A stretch of 64,000 bases of DNA from Aureobasidium sp. EXF-3400 (GCA_024195585.1 SWBL01000090.1:62001-126000); one strand, 5' to 3'. Shown: positions 1 through 11,201, counted from the stretch's first letter. Notes: a model not told the origin generated them from the letters alone. A program made the numbers and translations.

Positions 1-1100
1 AGAATGATGCGATCGATGCGAATGGGCCGACTTAGTCGAATGGTATGAGTTTGTCGAGCGCGTCGACTTGTGGGAGCGCGCAGAACGGAAGCTTGATTCG
101 CTGTGCCTTTGATCGAGAGCAGGTCGGAGTCGCTGACCGAGATCGTATCCAGTCGCTGATGGTCCATACGAAGCCACTCCTAGATATTTGGGATGTGTGT
201 TCTGCGTTGGCACCTGATTTGGTCGTTCAATACATCCTGACTGCTGATACTGTTGATTATAATCTAGGTATGGTTGTACGAGAGGTGCTGGATGCTGATG
301 ACCAAGCGTTTGCTGCTGGCTGCCATTCACCGGCATGACATACTGGGTACGTGAATTCTGCATGGCATAATGAGGCACGTTCGGCGTTGCATCCTTCGGG
401 TGTTGGACAAAAGCAGTCATGATAGGCGTGTAGGTGCAATTCGTCGAGATCGGGTGCGTCTCGATGTCCTTTGAAGATATTGATGAGGTCACAGTAATGA
501 TTTTGGAGGCGATGAAAATTCTTAGGCGGGCTTGAATCACGTAAGAGGAGTTTCTCGCCTTCGGTGTTTGGCCAAATCGCATCTCTTATATCAATGTGGA
601 AGGTGTGTATGCCAAGACCACTGGGCAGGGCATCAGCAAGTTACCACATGACATGATAATCATATCCTTTTCTGCAGGCTGCGGACGGCGCTTCGCCATC
701 AATTGGAGCCGCTCGGCGACAATTGTGTACCTTTGTCAAAATACGGGACAGGACAAGTGGCTGTGGAGTCAGGAACATGTTACACCTGTAGTCCTCAGGC
801 AAGCAGTAAGGACTCAACAGTGTACTCAACCACAGGAGCTTCAAGCAAAATCATGGATGCCCAACTTGCTGAATGATAACAACATAGCAACGATCAAGTC
901 GCACCAAGACGCCAAATCCGTGATCTCCCAAGAACGAGGGGATGAGCATGGCTTAGCGATGTCCAAATGCATGTAGGATTTCTGGCCGCAGTCGTTCCTG
1001 CCGTTACCGTACCAAAGTAACGTGTGATGGAGGATCGGACGCCTGTCAATCCTTCTTGCATGTGTGCACGAAGCCGTTCTCTGCTGGACTGTCCCCTGAG
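1..1100 (+). other. Region without an intact gene; coding-like scraps
   Basis: No intact gene is visible. The first 110 bases hold a coding-looking stretch in one frame (readable as WADLVEWYEFVERVDLW) that ends in a stop near position 107. A 126-codon open frame from 596 to 976 has no recognisable motif. Together with the peptidase remnant downstream, these pieces may be the decayed 5' part of one larger gene, but the frames cannot be joined with confidence. Confidence 0.3.
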
Positions 1101-1269
1101 GTCGCATCTTTCTCTTTGTCATCTGTCAAAAGTCTCTTGGCTCACCCTTTTCGTTGCACGCCGACGACACGCCGACAGCACATGAAAGATCTTGTTCAGG
1201 CAATGGTTAGAACGATCACCATCAATCTCCAAGCCGTCAAGGACGCGTTTCCTATGTCAACATAGAACG

Positions 1270-2137
1270 ACACCCGAAGCGCAGTAGGACAGTCATGGTA
1301 CACCGATGCCTTGATCGATTGCATTGCACATATCGTCTGCCGTGCATACCCTGAATCTACCGTCTACTGTGAGAACTGTGTCCTCTTCGCTGCTGTTGTT
1401 GGAACTGCGCAATACAATGACGGTATGAGGACGGAAGACATTCTCGAGACTGTGGATACAATTACTTCGGATCTCCAAGACAGCGTTTATCACGCACTTG
1501 GCAAGCGCGGTCTTCCACAGGGCTGCTACTTCCTTCCAATGTGCGCAGATGTCGGCAATCACTGGATCGTTGTTCACATTACCACGCGCGGTTGGGTCAT
1601 GGCTTTCGATTTGTCCGTCAAATGCGCCTTATACAAGCTTTCCACATGAATCTTCGATTGCGCTCTACAAATGTATGCTACTCTGCTCGCTCTACGTCCC
1701 GGTTCCACTTGGCATCCTAGTGCATTCAATGGCGTGTCAGTGGGTTGGTTGGAGACAGCGCAACGGAGTATTCTTGGGATTGCGGCCCTTCCAGCCTTAC
1801 TAACATGCACACCATCAATTCCGAGCGCGCTGAGAAACATGTCCAAGGACAGTCCATGCGCTTTGTTCACCTTATCATTATAATCGAAGCCATCACCGGA
1901 CAAGCGGGCCGTTTCTACCTACCAACTGAACGCTTCCGGAGGGGTAAAAACGAGGTTCGCAATCCCTACAAATCTACTTATCTCGTTGATCCGCTAGTTG
2001 TACGATGCTATCTTGAACTGCCGAGAGGTGGTATGGGCTTCCGCAAAATCAAGACAGCTGCCCCTTCGAAGGGAGGTGTACCTTCCTATGAAACACAGCC
2101 CAAGAAAACCCCCCAAGCAGTCCCCCATCGACCTTGA
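1270..2137 (+). pseudogene. Ulp1-like C48 cysteine peptidase domain remnant
   Basis: Two overlapping pieces in different frames carry the ordered landmarks of a C48 (Ulp1/SENP-like) peptidase. The first (about 1270-1649) has an N-terminal WYTDALIDCIAHI segment, resembling the W-L-x-D-x-x-I entry motif, and then NHWIVVHITTRGWVMAFDL, matching the His-Trp and Asp positions of the catalytic site. The second (about 1742-2137) has EYSWDCGPSSLTNM, matching the D-C-G nucleophile box. A stop at 1647-1649 and a frame change separate them. I could not find a donor/acceptor pair that restores one frame, so I call it a pseudogene; an unusual exon structure is not excluded. Such domains occur in SUMO proteases and in cargo genes of some fungal and plant transposons. 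No flanking repeat or transposase is visible. Confidence 0.45.
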
Positions 2138-2525
2138 ATCGCTTATTTGGAATACCATGAGTCAGCACGCGGAGGTCGGATTTTGATAACCAGTAGCTTC
2201 AAAACTGGACATCTTTGCCTCCCTCAATCAATTCGCTCCGTCGGTTACCTCGCCCCTACTTTTTGTTGAAACTCGTAACAAAAAAGTTAAGACGATCTGC
2301 TGCCAGATGCTGATTTGCCATGGCGAAGATAGTGAGTTTCCATGCTATCTTACTATGCCAGCAATCCTCTGATTATCAAGTGTTGCACAAGAACTTTGTT
2401 GAGAGTATTTGTTTATATGTTAGTTTATTAAACCCAGCAAGGAAAGAAAGCAACATCAGTACGCAGTATAACTATGAACCCTGTCCAGGCTGTCCTTATC
2501 CCTCTGTGTCTGTAAGCAGAGCCTC

Positions 2526-2711
2526 TCACGCGGTCTCTGCGGACTTGAAGCTCGGTTGCATGAGACGGAGGAACATCTTGACTGCACCACGCGGATAGAA
2601 ACTATCGCGAGCAGCCCGTTGCTCCACGGTACGGCATACTAGGTTGTTGAACGTGTTGCTTCCCCAATCGAAGTCGTGATCAAACACACGAAGAAAGAAC
2701 GCAAAGTCAAC
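2526..2711 (-). pseudogene. Coding-like 3' fragment, family unknown
   Basis: On the minus strand a 62-codon open stretch ends in TGA at 2528-2526 and reads as ordinary soluble protein (for example FLRVFDHDFDWGSNTFNNL near its start and GAVKMFLRLMQPSF near its end). It has no ATG. A TGATCAG acceptor-like sequence lies directly before it, so it could be a last exon, but no matching upstream exon is visible before the neighbouring inositol-phosphate kinase gene. I do not recognise the family. A truncated gene copy is the simplest reading. Confidence 0.3.
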
Positions 2712-2896
2712 TGATCAGTATCTTTGCTCAGTAAGCGGTGTAAACTTCTTTGCGTCCCCGATCATGTGTTCGAACAGAAATCATCTAATCATTTTTAGAT
2801 GTGCTTGAAATTCTGGCTGTATCGCTCCTTCCTTAGGCGTTGAGCGGTTACGACAACTAGAAACACAAGAAAATGCCATGCTCCCATGAATATGGT

Positions 2897-4080
2897 TCAA
2901 AGTGACCTTCGAGTAAGCAAACAGAATGAGTCATATCCTTCATCAATCTCAGTGCTCGTGTACCAGCCTTGGTCTATGAGTGTTCTTTCAGTACTCATCC
3001 ACTTTTCTACCTTGTCTGGATGGGCATGCTTGAAGTCCAGGTCTGCTAAACGAATATCTGCCGTGTTCTCGAATGCATCCAGTGAACCTTTGACAAACAA
3101 TACACAGTCGCGTAGGGTCATTGCTTTTGAGTATTCGTCCGATGCTCCGTTACTGCTTGTTGTTAGAATTGGCAGATATTGTGCAATTAATTTACTCACG
3201 CGCTTGAGCTCAGTAGACCGTACTTATCGAATCGTGCCTGATGCTTACGAAGAGTCTGTAGAACTTGATAACCCTTTTCAGACAGGAACTCGACGACTTT
3301 TTCCACTGCAACTTGGTCAATTGATGGGTAAAGAATCTGACGATGTGCAGGAGAGAAGGCATGATAGTGATCTTGTACTATTCGCGATTGAAACGTACCA
3401 GAATCATTGGAAAAATCAACAGCCTGTGCTTTGATAATGCTCTTGAAAGCTCTTTGTCTTTCCTGAATGTCGTCGTCGACCAGACTGAGGGGACAAAATC
3501 CGCCCGATTTCGGTATCACGGCGCCTCGAGCCGCTGCATGAGCCCTTTGCAGCCTCAAAGCACAAGTTCTGCATCTTCTTGAGTCATAAGGGGCATCAGG
3601 TGATTGTAGTAACCACTTGGGCTTGATTTCGAACAGATACTCGCCATGACGAGCAGTCATGTCAGTGATCAGCAAGCCGTATTCGTCACTCGCCAATCGA
3701 TCACCGTGTCGCAGACTCTTTCGGGACTCCGCATTCTCACGCTCTTCAAGCTCTTGGTTGAGATACCTGATGAGTGCTCCATCTAACGTGATCAAGGTTT
3801 GCTCTACAAGGTTCTCGGGTCGGAACAACGGAACAAACTCTTGTTGGAAAGTGGCAAACTGAGACTTAGTGGATTGAATAAAGGGCTTGTCTTTCCTCAA
3901 TCGCAGAAGCTTATGGTGGAAGCCAGGGGGGAGCACATTGTTGGCGATTTCTTTGAACGAGTAAACAATGTTCGCGTTGCCCTCAGCGAGATACTCAAGT
4001 CTAGCGGAATCCTGATTCTCCACTTTATTCTTCAAACTGATGTGTCCGTGTGCCGAGTCTGAATAATATACGATGGTCAT
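2897..4080 (-). CDS. IPK1: Inositol-pentakisphosphate 2-kinase (IPK1), 378 aa
   Basis: The enzyme phosphorylates Ins(1,3,4,5,6)P5 at the 2-position to make InsP6, which supports mRNA export and other nuclear functions. Two exons, 4080..3200 and 3152..2897, are joined by a 47-nt GTGAGT...CTAAC...CAG intron. Family landmarks are the N-terminal YLAEGNANIVYSF nucleotide-binding segment (residues 30-42), EIKPKWLLQSP (151-161), the Cys/Arg zinc-region motif RRCRTCALR (168-176), and, in exon 2, AMTLRDCVLFVK followed by IRLADLDFK, the C-terminal catalytic/metal region. The start is the first ATG in frame; the frame remains open upstream but only with a TTG. The length is near that of other fungal IPK1 proteins. 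The gene is divergent from the HAD phosphatase gene, with 320 bp between the start codons. Confidence 0.88.
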
Positions 4081-4400
4081 GCTGTGTTCTGAAAATTGAT
4101 GTCTGCTTTGCAATGTCTCCAACGTGGTGTTGGAGAAAAACGTCTAGAGCCCGCTTTGGCCCGCTTTCTCGTCCTCTGTGTAGTGAAATTCAAACAACAA
4201 TTTACCTGGTACGAGACAAACATGTATTGAGTAATTCAAATCGACTTATCTTCAGACGACTATGGAAATGTTCGCAAAATGTTGATCGGCTATCGTCACC
4301 GATCCTCCAGCCATGGCATGAAGGTGGAGCATCTGACGCTTCACTTCAATTATCAAAGCTTAGCCGAACTTCATCCTCCAACATACAAGACTTGCATCTC

Positions 4401-5268
4401 ATGAATATCTTCCTTCGTTCAAAGACCGGGCCCATCAAGATACTGTCACACAGAAGCGTCAAAACACTGGCAATGGCAAGCTCACATCCTACAAGACGCT
4501 TTGCACCTCTGAGCAAAGGCAAAGGTCATGACGCCATCGACGGCGACATGGTGCTAAAGGGCATTATTTTTGACGTCGATGGGACACTTTGCGAACCGCA
4601 AAACTATATGTTCACCGAGATGAGGAGCAAGCTTGGTATTACGAAAGGCGAGGATATCCTGGACCACGTGTACAGTCTATCAGGAACCAAGCAGAAGGAA
4701 GCCCACAAGATCATCGAAGATGTTGAGCGCGAAGCCATGGCGAAACAAATCCCACAAGCCGGATTGGTTACGTTGATGGAGCATTTGGACACCAATGATA
4801 TCAGCAAGGGGATATGCACGAGAAACTTCAACACCCCAGTCGAGCATCTGTTGAGCAATCATTTGCCAGGTCATATCAATGCATTTGCGCCAATCGTCAC
4901 AAGGGACTTCCGCCCTCCCAAGCCATCACCTGCTGGCATCTTGCATATTGCAAAGCAGTGGGGGATCATAGGGGAGTCGGACGTGTCAGACGATGGTCGA
5001 CCTACGGCGAAGCGACCACTTCCCTTGATCATGGTTGGCGATTCGATTGACGACATCATTGCTGGCCACGACGCTGGAGCAGCTACTGTATTGCTCAAAA
5101 GTGAAGGCAAAGAAGACCTTGAGAAGGATCCTAGAACTGACTTGGTTATTAGCCGGTACGTGTCCTGGATATCACCTTCGATTCTGTTCCACTAACCTGA
5201 CTCTATTCACCAGATTGGATGAACTGATTGATGTTTTGGAAAAGGGCTTTGAGAGCAGGCTTCGGTGA
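4401..5268 (+). CDS. HAD-superfamily hydrolase (phosphoglycolate phosphatase-like), 269 aa
   Basis: Two exons, 4401..5155 and 5214..5268, give a 269-residue HAD hydrolase; the intron is GTACGT...CTAAC...CAG. Motif I is FDVDGTLC (nucleophile Asp58, acid/base Asp60), motif II is ICTRN (138-142), the motif III lysine lies in RPPKPSP (about 171-177) and motif IV is GDSIDD (213-218). The helical cap between motifs I and II suggests a C1-capped phosphatase for a small phosphorylated metabolite; the substrate cannot be read from sequence. The first about 38 residues are basic, with no acidic residues, and could be a mitochondrial presequence; a second in-frame ATG at residue 25 would give a cytosolic form. 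The last exon encodes only LDELIDVLEKGFESRLR. Confidence 0.82.
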
Positions 5269-5678
5269 AGCCTATGAGTATAGGCATAACGTGCTCAAAG
5301 TTAAAGACATCGCGAATACACAAATCCATGTCGATCGAAATGGCCACTAGGACCTGACATACATATAGACGGATGAAGCAAACTATACAGAGACATCGAG
5401 ATAACTCATATCGGCTCATACTCTCGTTAGATTCTGTACATCCACCAAGATGGTGGCCGTTCGAGGACCCGCGCACGACCATCGAAACAGAGGTCGCAAC
5501 AAACAAAAAAAAAACAAGAGAAACGCTGGTTCCTGCCATGCTTGGGTATCTGAAAAACAAGACGAAACCGACAAAAAACAATACTCCAATAGATCCATCT
5601 CTTGCATATGCCAAAATCCAGATTCATGTCGGTCGTGATGATGATCAAAGTGAATTCGTGTCAGCCGAGATAGCGCAC
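5269..5678. other. Intergenic spacer between convergent genes
   Basis: This is the shared 3' region of the HAD hydrolase gene (plus strand) and the small acidic-protein gene (minus strand). It contains an A-rich run near 5509-5516. The open frames crossing it on both strands are shifted copies of one low-complexity stretch, and I see no gene or RNA in it. Confidence 0.5.
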
Positions 5679-6145
5679 TCAGACGGTGTTGTCCGGTTGC
5701 AACGTTGAGCGCATGGCCATTCTGCGCGATTGTAAAGTTGATGTTTGAATAGGAGCGACTAACAGTTAGTTAGTAAATATCCAGATTGTTTCAAAGTTAT
5801 TAGTCTGTACTCACGTTTGAATGATGGCTTGCGGTCTGACTTGGGACGAGTCGGCGTGGCAGTTTGGTCAAATGTGACGGTGGATTTCTGAAACTCGGCC
5901 GAAGGAGCAACCGTGACCGAGCTTGAGAGTAATGACTTTAGGCTGGCAATAGTTTTTGTGCTTTGCTTGATGGTGCTCTTGTGCTCCGGTTGTTCGCAGT
6001 GATATTCGTAGTCGTCGTCGTCGTCTTCGTCATCAGAAGAGACCTCTCGCTCTTCAATGGTGACATTGGGAGGCAATGAGATTTCTTCGTACGATGGGAG
6101 CTCGTCGTCTAAGAAGATTGAATGTAGTGAGGATGTTGTAGACAT
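5679..6145 (-). CDS. Small acidic protein of unknown function, 136 aa
   Basis: Two exons, 6145..5815 and 5758..5679, are joined by a GTGAGT...CTAACTAACTGTTAG intron and give 136 residues; without splicing the frame ends at once in intronic sequence. The protein is hydrophilic. Near residues 15-35 it has a PSYEEISLPP segment, followed by an acidic run (SSDDEDDDDDYEYH), then a Ser/Thr-rich middle and a basic Arg/Gln-rich tail (LQSRRMAMRSTLQ). It has no signal peptide or membrane segment. I do not recognise the family. PSYEE resembles a PPxY-like or sorting motif but lacks the PPxY core. The clean intron and ATG context support a real gene; the function is unknown. Confidence 0.55.
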
Positions 6146-7259
6146 TCTTGTGAGTGTTGGCGAAAAGTGTTGGTGGTGAGGAGAGATAGTAGTTGGATCA
6201 CGAAAGGTCGTAGGCTAGGACAGAATTTGTATGTTTGCTCGTGGAAACAGGATGGCTGCGGAAAATAAGCAGATGGTCAGGCCGATATATATGTATTGAT
6301 GTACACGGCAGTGCGGAGAGTCAAGCACTAGTGTCTCGGTCAAACCACCAAACAGTGCAGATCCTAGACCGAGAATGCACGTCACGGGCGTAGTAGTCGT
6401 AAGCCCAGAATAACAAGGGCCTTAAGGCGCTCACTCAGCCACCACGCCGCCCTAGCAGTCTTTGCGAAACATGAAAGTCGAGCAGAGCCTTTACGAAACA
6501 CGAGCGTCGGGCAGAAATCATAGAATCTATCGAGCTAGTGCGAGTCCAAAACAACAGACAAGAAGGACTCCTAAGCAAAAACATAGCGAGCGGTGATCGG
6601 AACTCGGCCAGGTCCCTGGTACTGAGATGACGGGGGACTACAAACCTGATGCCCATTCTGATGCCCTATGAACCGTGACAACCTTCGCACGGCAAGTCGG
6701 ATACTGTACAAGAGTTAGAAAATGTCGCGGCGCCAGAGTCGGCCAGACATCCGACAACGTCCCTCTTGGACACTAGTGACGCGTTTTCGGCATGACATTT
6801 CTTCTTGACCGTTGAGTTGACCAAGCAATAGAGACAGGCCGGGGAACAGGAAGAGCTGACGACTGATCTGAAATGATCGACTTAGTTCAGCCACACAGCA
6901 TCATCAACAGTCTTTCGAGTTTCCAAGTCAGGCATCAAGGTTGGTTGTCTTAGAGCGGTCGGAAATAATAGAGTTTTAAGATGTTCGAACCATAAACCCT
7001 GACGGATATTGCAAGGTGCTTTGACGTGAATTAAGGAGGAGTGTCTGAATCGCGCTCTGCTCTGAGAAAGGTCTTGACTACCTGTGACTTGACAGGCTTC
7101 CAGAAGATGATGAAACCGACGGTGTCAAGGCGTCCAGGAGCCCAGCAGCTTGGTCGATCGGATGGAAGGCGGTATACAAGTTGTGAAGGTTCACGTGTCT
7201 GCATAACTGATGCTTTGTTCATGCCGGACTTGCCAACCACTAAACGCCAAAACACGCCA
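6146..7259. other. Intergenic region upstream of dUTPase
   Basis: About 1.1 kb lies between the divergent acidic-protein and dUTPase genes. A TATATAT stretch at about 6285-6292 may serve the minus-strand gene. An ACGCGT hexamer at 6779-6784 is too far upstream to interpret. The short open frames here lack motifs, and I find no gene. Confidence 0.4.
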
Positions 7260-7265
7260 ACGCGT
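7260..7265. promoter_or_regulatory. MCB-like ACGCGT element upstream of dUTPase
   Basis: A perfect MluI cell-cycle box hexamer lies 44 bp before the dUTPase ATG. In yeasts this is the binding site of the MBF G1/S transcription factor, which controls nucleotide-metabolism genes. The site is seen; its function here is inferred. One hexamer in 100 bp has a chance expectation of about 0.02-0.03. Confidence 0.4.
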
Positions 7266-7308
7266 CTTCTCGCGAGCAACAGGTTCAATTCTTCCCATCA
7301 ACAGCAAG

Positions 7309-8164
7309 ATGGATCTTCATACTCCTGCTGTAGAAAGAGAGCCTCCTTCACTGCCGGCCTCGCCATCGCCCAAGCGTATCAAGCACATTGAGCCCGCAGC
7401 GAACCTCTCAGTCGCCTGTGAGTGGTATAGCTCTGAAGCTTGGTCGATGCTCTAGTGCTAACCTGTCGACAGCCATCTTGAACGACCCAGCAGCTACTCC
7501 CACTCCAGAGTCACCTCCACACAAGCATCAGAAACTGGACATGTCTGCCCCCACTACTCATCTTCCCCCAATGAACCTCGAGCCTCCTCCGCCAGCACTC
7601 CAGATCAAGCTTCTCTCAGCAACAGCACGTGCTCCCACCCGTGGCAGTGCATTCGCTGCCGGTTATGATCTTTACGCATCAAAGAGCACCACTGTGCCTG
7701 CCAGAGGAAAGGTGCTTGCCGACACCGACATCTCAATTGCTGTACCTGCCGACACGTGTATGTTTCGACCATCTGCCGCTTGTCTTTCAGCTTTCCTAAC
7801 ATTACGCACAGACGGCAGAGTAGCCCCTCGCTCTGGACTTGCTGCAAAGCACTCGATCGATGTCGGTGCTGGTGTCATTGACGCTGATTACCGTGGTCCG
7901 CTGAAGGTCTTGCTCTTCAACCTTGGCGAGACCGACTTTGCTATCAACGAAGGAGACAGAATTGCACAGCTGATCATTGAGAGAGTAAGTCATGTCGTTT
8001 CGCTGATTAATTAAACCGCTAACACTAGCCAGATCTACACCCCTGAGGTTCTCGTGGTCGACCAGCTTCCTGAAAGCGTGCGTGGTGCCGGAGGTTTTGG
8101 CTCGACTGGCGGCTTTGCCAACATCATCCCTCCCGTCAATCCCCCTGCCAACAACGGCAACTAA
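7309..8164 (+). CDS. DUT1: Deoxyuridine 5'-triphosphate nucleotidohydrolase (dUTPase), 232 aa
   Basis: dUTPase hydrolyses dUTP to dUMP and pyrophosphate, keeping uracil out of DNA and supplying dUMP for thymidylate. Four exons (7309..7417, 7473..7757, 7812..7984, 8033..8164) give 232 residues. All five trimeric dUTPase motifs are present in order: [43 protein letters not shown] and the P-loop-like [10 protein letters not shown] tail. Intron 2 splits the Tyr codon of the [14 protein letters not shown] segment, which fixes the GTATGT donor at 7758. An N-terminal extension of about 90 residues, rich in Pro/Ser with a PSPKRIK basic patch, precedes the core and could be a nuclear-targeting or regulatory region. 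An ACGCGT box lies just upstream. The gene is convergent with the pyridoxal kinase gene; about 150 bp separate their stop codons. Confidence 0.93.
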
Positions 8165-8310
8165 ATCGATTACCGATCTAATGGTGACTTATGGGGCACG
8201 GCGTACAAGGAAAGAGCGGGAATGCCAGGGACATGATATTTGAAACGATTGGGGGTATGTGATGCGAGATGGTCATGATGCAGAAAAAAGCATAAGTCAA
8301 ATCTTCATAC

Positions 8311-9772
8311 TCAAGTTTGGTGCACGGCACCTTGTCCAATCTCGTGGCCAGTGCCCATGTTGACAACTCCAAGTTCGTCGGGCCCGATTGGCAGGTTGGC
8401 GTCTAGCTCGACGTTGACAGCATGCGCCTTGAAAGCCTCGATGTCTGGAGGATAGACCAAGTCTTTCCAGTTCCTGACAACTCTGACCTCAGCTGCCTTT
8501 GTCAAGCGTAGATGCTTTTCGCGTTCGTTGTCTTTATCCGCCTCTTCACCAATGCCAGTGTTGAATTCTTGAGCACTTTCCATCTTTTTCAATTCTTCCT
8601 GCCGTGAGTCCATGGTCTTCTTAAGCACCAGGTGCATGCTTGCAAGCACCTTCTCAGCAGCTTTTGCCAGAGGTAGCTCGGTTGCTGCGACTTCGTCTGG
8701 CGACTGCCAATGTGCCGTGGTCAAAAGGTCTGCAGCAAGACATGCTTCCCGTAACCTTGCCACCATCAAGGCGGCAAACATGTCGCCAGTACCAGAGAAA
8801 AAGACGGGGAAAGCGGGCACTTTCAGGCGGAACAGACGAGGGTTGAAGTTGGAATCGGCAGTAGATCCTACGATCGAAAGTTCGGGCTCTTCTCCTTGCT
8901 CAGTGTCGTGAGGAAGTCGGACGGATGTGATTATAATATGCGGTACGCGATGCGAGTGGTGGAGTACACGAATAGCCTCAGCAAGAGACTTGAAGTCTGT
9001 GATGGTGACTCCCGAGAGCAGTCTAGAGAACGTTAGTGGTCCAAGGAACCCCAAACTTGCTTGCTATAGGAACATACTCTGCTTCGAACTGGTTGGGCAA
9101 GATGAGATCGGCGTCTCTCAGCAGGCTCTTGTATGCTGGTACTACTTCCTCGCTGACGTAAATCTTGCCCTCGTCTCCCATGACAGGATCAAGCACTGTG
9201 TACTTCAGCTTCGTGTCTCTCTGGATAAAAGTCTCTTGCACGTACCCCAGAAGAAGGCACCAGGCTTTGTCGTCGATGCAAATCTAGTCTCGCGTGCTAT
9301 CTTGCCAACCTGTTGCACGACACCAGCACTGGGACAGTACCCAGACAGAAGCACATCAAAGTCGTTAAGGCGCGACTGCTTCAGACCCTCGTACAGCTCG
9401 GCGACTTCTTCGGCAGGAGTCTTGCGTCCTTTAAATTGCTTGTATCCCGTGTGATTGCCTGGTTGTGAGTCAGAACGTGCCGGCTCTGCAATCGTATAGT
9501 GACATTGAGCGGAGGCATACTGAATTGGACTGTGTTGATGGCTGACACCTCGCATCCGAGGGCTTGCATGACAAAAGTGGCCATGGTATTGCCTACATAG
9601 CTATTGCCATGTCAGACGTCTGGTCGCCTGCATCGTTGTCGAGGGGCTTCTTACCCGTATGCTACCTTTGCTTGCCGTCAGTCATCATGTATGGTCAATT
9701 GGCCTTGTGCCTCTCTCGAGCTCTTACATGGCTGGCGACTGCCAGAACGTGTGTTTCTGGGACTTCGGCCAT
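8311..9772 (-). CDS. BUD16: Pyridoxal kinase, 392 aa, six exons with an 11-nt microexon
   Basis: The enzyme phosphorylates pyridoxal, pyridoxine and pyridoxamine with ATP in vitamin B6 salvage. The exons are 9772..9728, 9665..9655, 9600..9521, 9458..9246, 9195..9078 and 9022..8311; the second is only 11 nt. Spliced, the N-terminus reads HVAYGYVGNTMATFVMQ, then VQFSNHTGYKQFKG, the B6-kinase substrate region, then VLDPVMGDEGKIYVSEEVVP and ILPNQFEAE. The catalytic GTGD signature is in FFSGTGDMFAALM. The C-terminus is longer than in the human enzyme and has a charged Glu/Lys-rich insert, as in other filamentous fungi. Only this join keeps the family motif and frame, so the structure is well supported although several exons are tiny. 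The symbol BUD16 is the yeast orthologue name. Confidence 0.88.
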
Positions 9773-10117
9773 GACTTCTTGTAAGCAGACAAACGAGCTG
9801 TCTCTGGTCTAATTATCTATCTTTCATGTTGGCATCGCACAAAAACAGATACGAGAATGGAATCGGGAGATAGGCGATAACGCCGGCTGACGTCGGTGGG
9901 GCTTGGCCAGGGTCATCAAAATCAATTCGGTCAATCATTTGGACAGTGCGACTTTTGTATTATCATCTTGTTCGATTTGGTATAATAACATTTATCATCT
10001 CCGAGTCCCGGTACATGCTCTTTGGCAGCGCCGTCCTTCTCCTCAAGCAAGTCGCTAAAACGCCGTAAACACCTTTTCATGCCATGATCATGCTCTATAA
10101 CCTCTTGCAGTCCACAT

Positions 10118-11057
10118 TTACTCCTCATCACCAATCTGTCATATGTTAGCTTGTATTTCCTACAGAACTCGGCAGCTTGACTTACCTTGGGGGCGAGGTA
10201 GAATCTGAGGTAGCTGTTGTTTGCGAGCGAGTACTCGACCATGAGCGGCACATCAGTCGAAAGGCACAACTTGACTCTGCTTGAAAGACCGCTAGCCTTG
10301 CAGAAGTTGACAAGGTACTTGAGCGAGAAGGTGAGCGAGACGGGCTCGGACAGCTGGATGTCGACGTTCAGGTCCTCCTTGTCGACGTTGGTGTGCTGGC
10401 GAAGGGTGACGGATCCCGAGCCAATGTCGCCGGTGCAGCCGAACTTGACACCCTCTTTTGTGCACTCGATGTTGACTGGTCATACTATGTCAGTCGTGTC
10501 CAAGCTAGGTACAAGAATTCCAGAAACTCACCAGACTCTGAGAGGGCAGACAGATCTCTGCAGATGCGCTGGAGCTCAGCCGAGGGGAGAGTGATGGAAG
10601 CGGCGTAATCGGTGTCAGGAATACCAAGGTGCTCCTGGTCAATGTCCATCAACTTGATGTCGTACTCGCTGATTCTGTCGCTCTCGGAGCTCTCGAAGAC
10701 AAGGTTGACGACATCAGGCGAGTCCTCGGCCTTGAGGGTCAGGATGTCCTTGTCCTGGGCGGCGCGAAGAACCTTTTGCAGAGAGACGAGGTTGATACCG
10801 AGGGCGATGTTGCGATCGCATCTGAAGGGGGAGAAGGAGTCGGCCTTGAGCAACATGGAAACCAGGGCGACGTGTGAGTTGTCCATGGCCTGGAGGCCGA
10901 CACCGGAGTCGTTGCATTCGAAGTTGCAGTCTTGGACAAGGTCCTTGATGGCTTCGACGACCTTCTTGAGAAGGTTGGCCTGTTCGAGACGTGCCTCAAG
11001 CACTGTGCGGACGTGAGTTTGTGGTTGTCATGATGCGTGGCTGGAGGGGTTCTTACT
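10118..11057 (-). CDS. POL30: Proliferating cell nuclear antigen (PCNA), 259 aa
   Basis: PCNA is the trimeric sliding clamp for replicative polymerases and a platform for repair factors. The exons are 11057 (the single A of the start codon), 11002..10532, 10475..10186 and 10135..10118. The start codon is split A|TG by a 54-nt GTAAG...CAG intron; no other ATG gives the canonical N-terminus [21 protein letters not shown]. The product is full length (259 residues), with the DNA-facing basic helix at the N-terminus, a Lys exactly at position 164 in CTKEGVKF (the conserved ubiquitin/SUMO site), the interdomain loop around [13 protein letters not shown] and the C-terminal tail YLAPKIGDEE, whose last residues lie on an 18-nt final exon. 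MCB-like sites lie upstream. Confidence 0.93.
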
Positions 11058-11201
11058 GATGATGTGTGATAGATTGGAAGAGGTTTGAAGTGGGGTATGG
11101 ACAGACAGACGGTTGATCTGCTCAAGTGAATTGTAATGGAATTGTTTGCGAGAGAAGTTGGTGAAGAAGTGTTTTGGCTGTCTGTCAAGAAGCTGGTACG
11201 G

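Noticed and set aside
3196..4122. Longer IPK1 start beginning METLQSR
   Set aside because: The first codon is TTG, not ATG. The first ATG in frame is at 4080, so the shorter start was used.
10612..11016. 134-codon open frame opposite PCNA
   Set aside because: It is the antisense shadow of the PCNA exon, Ser/Leu/Arg-rich and without motifs.
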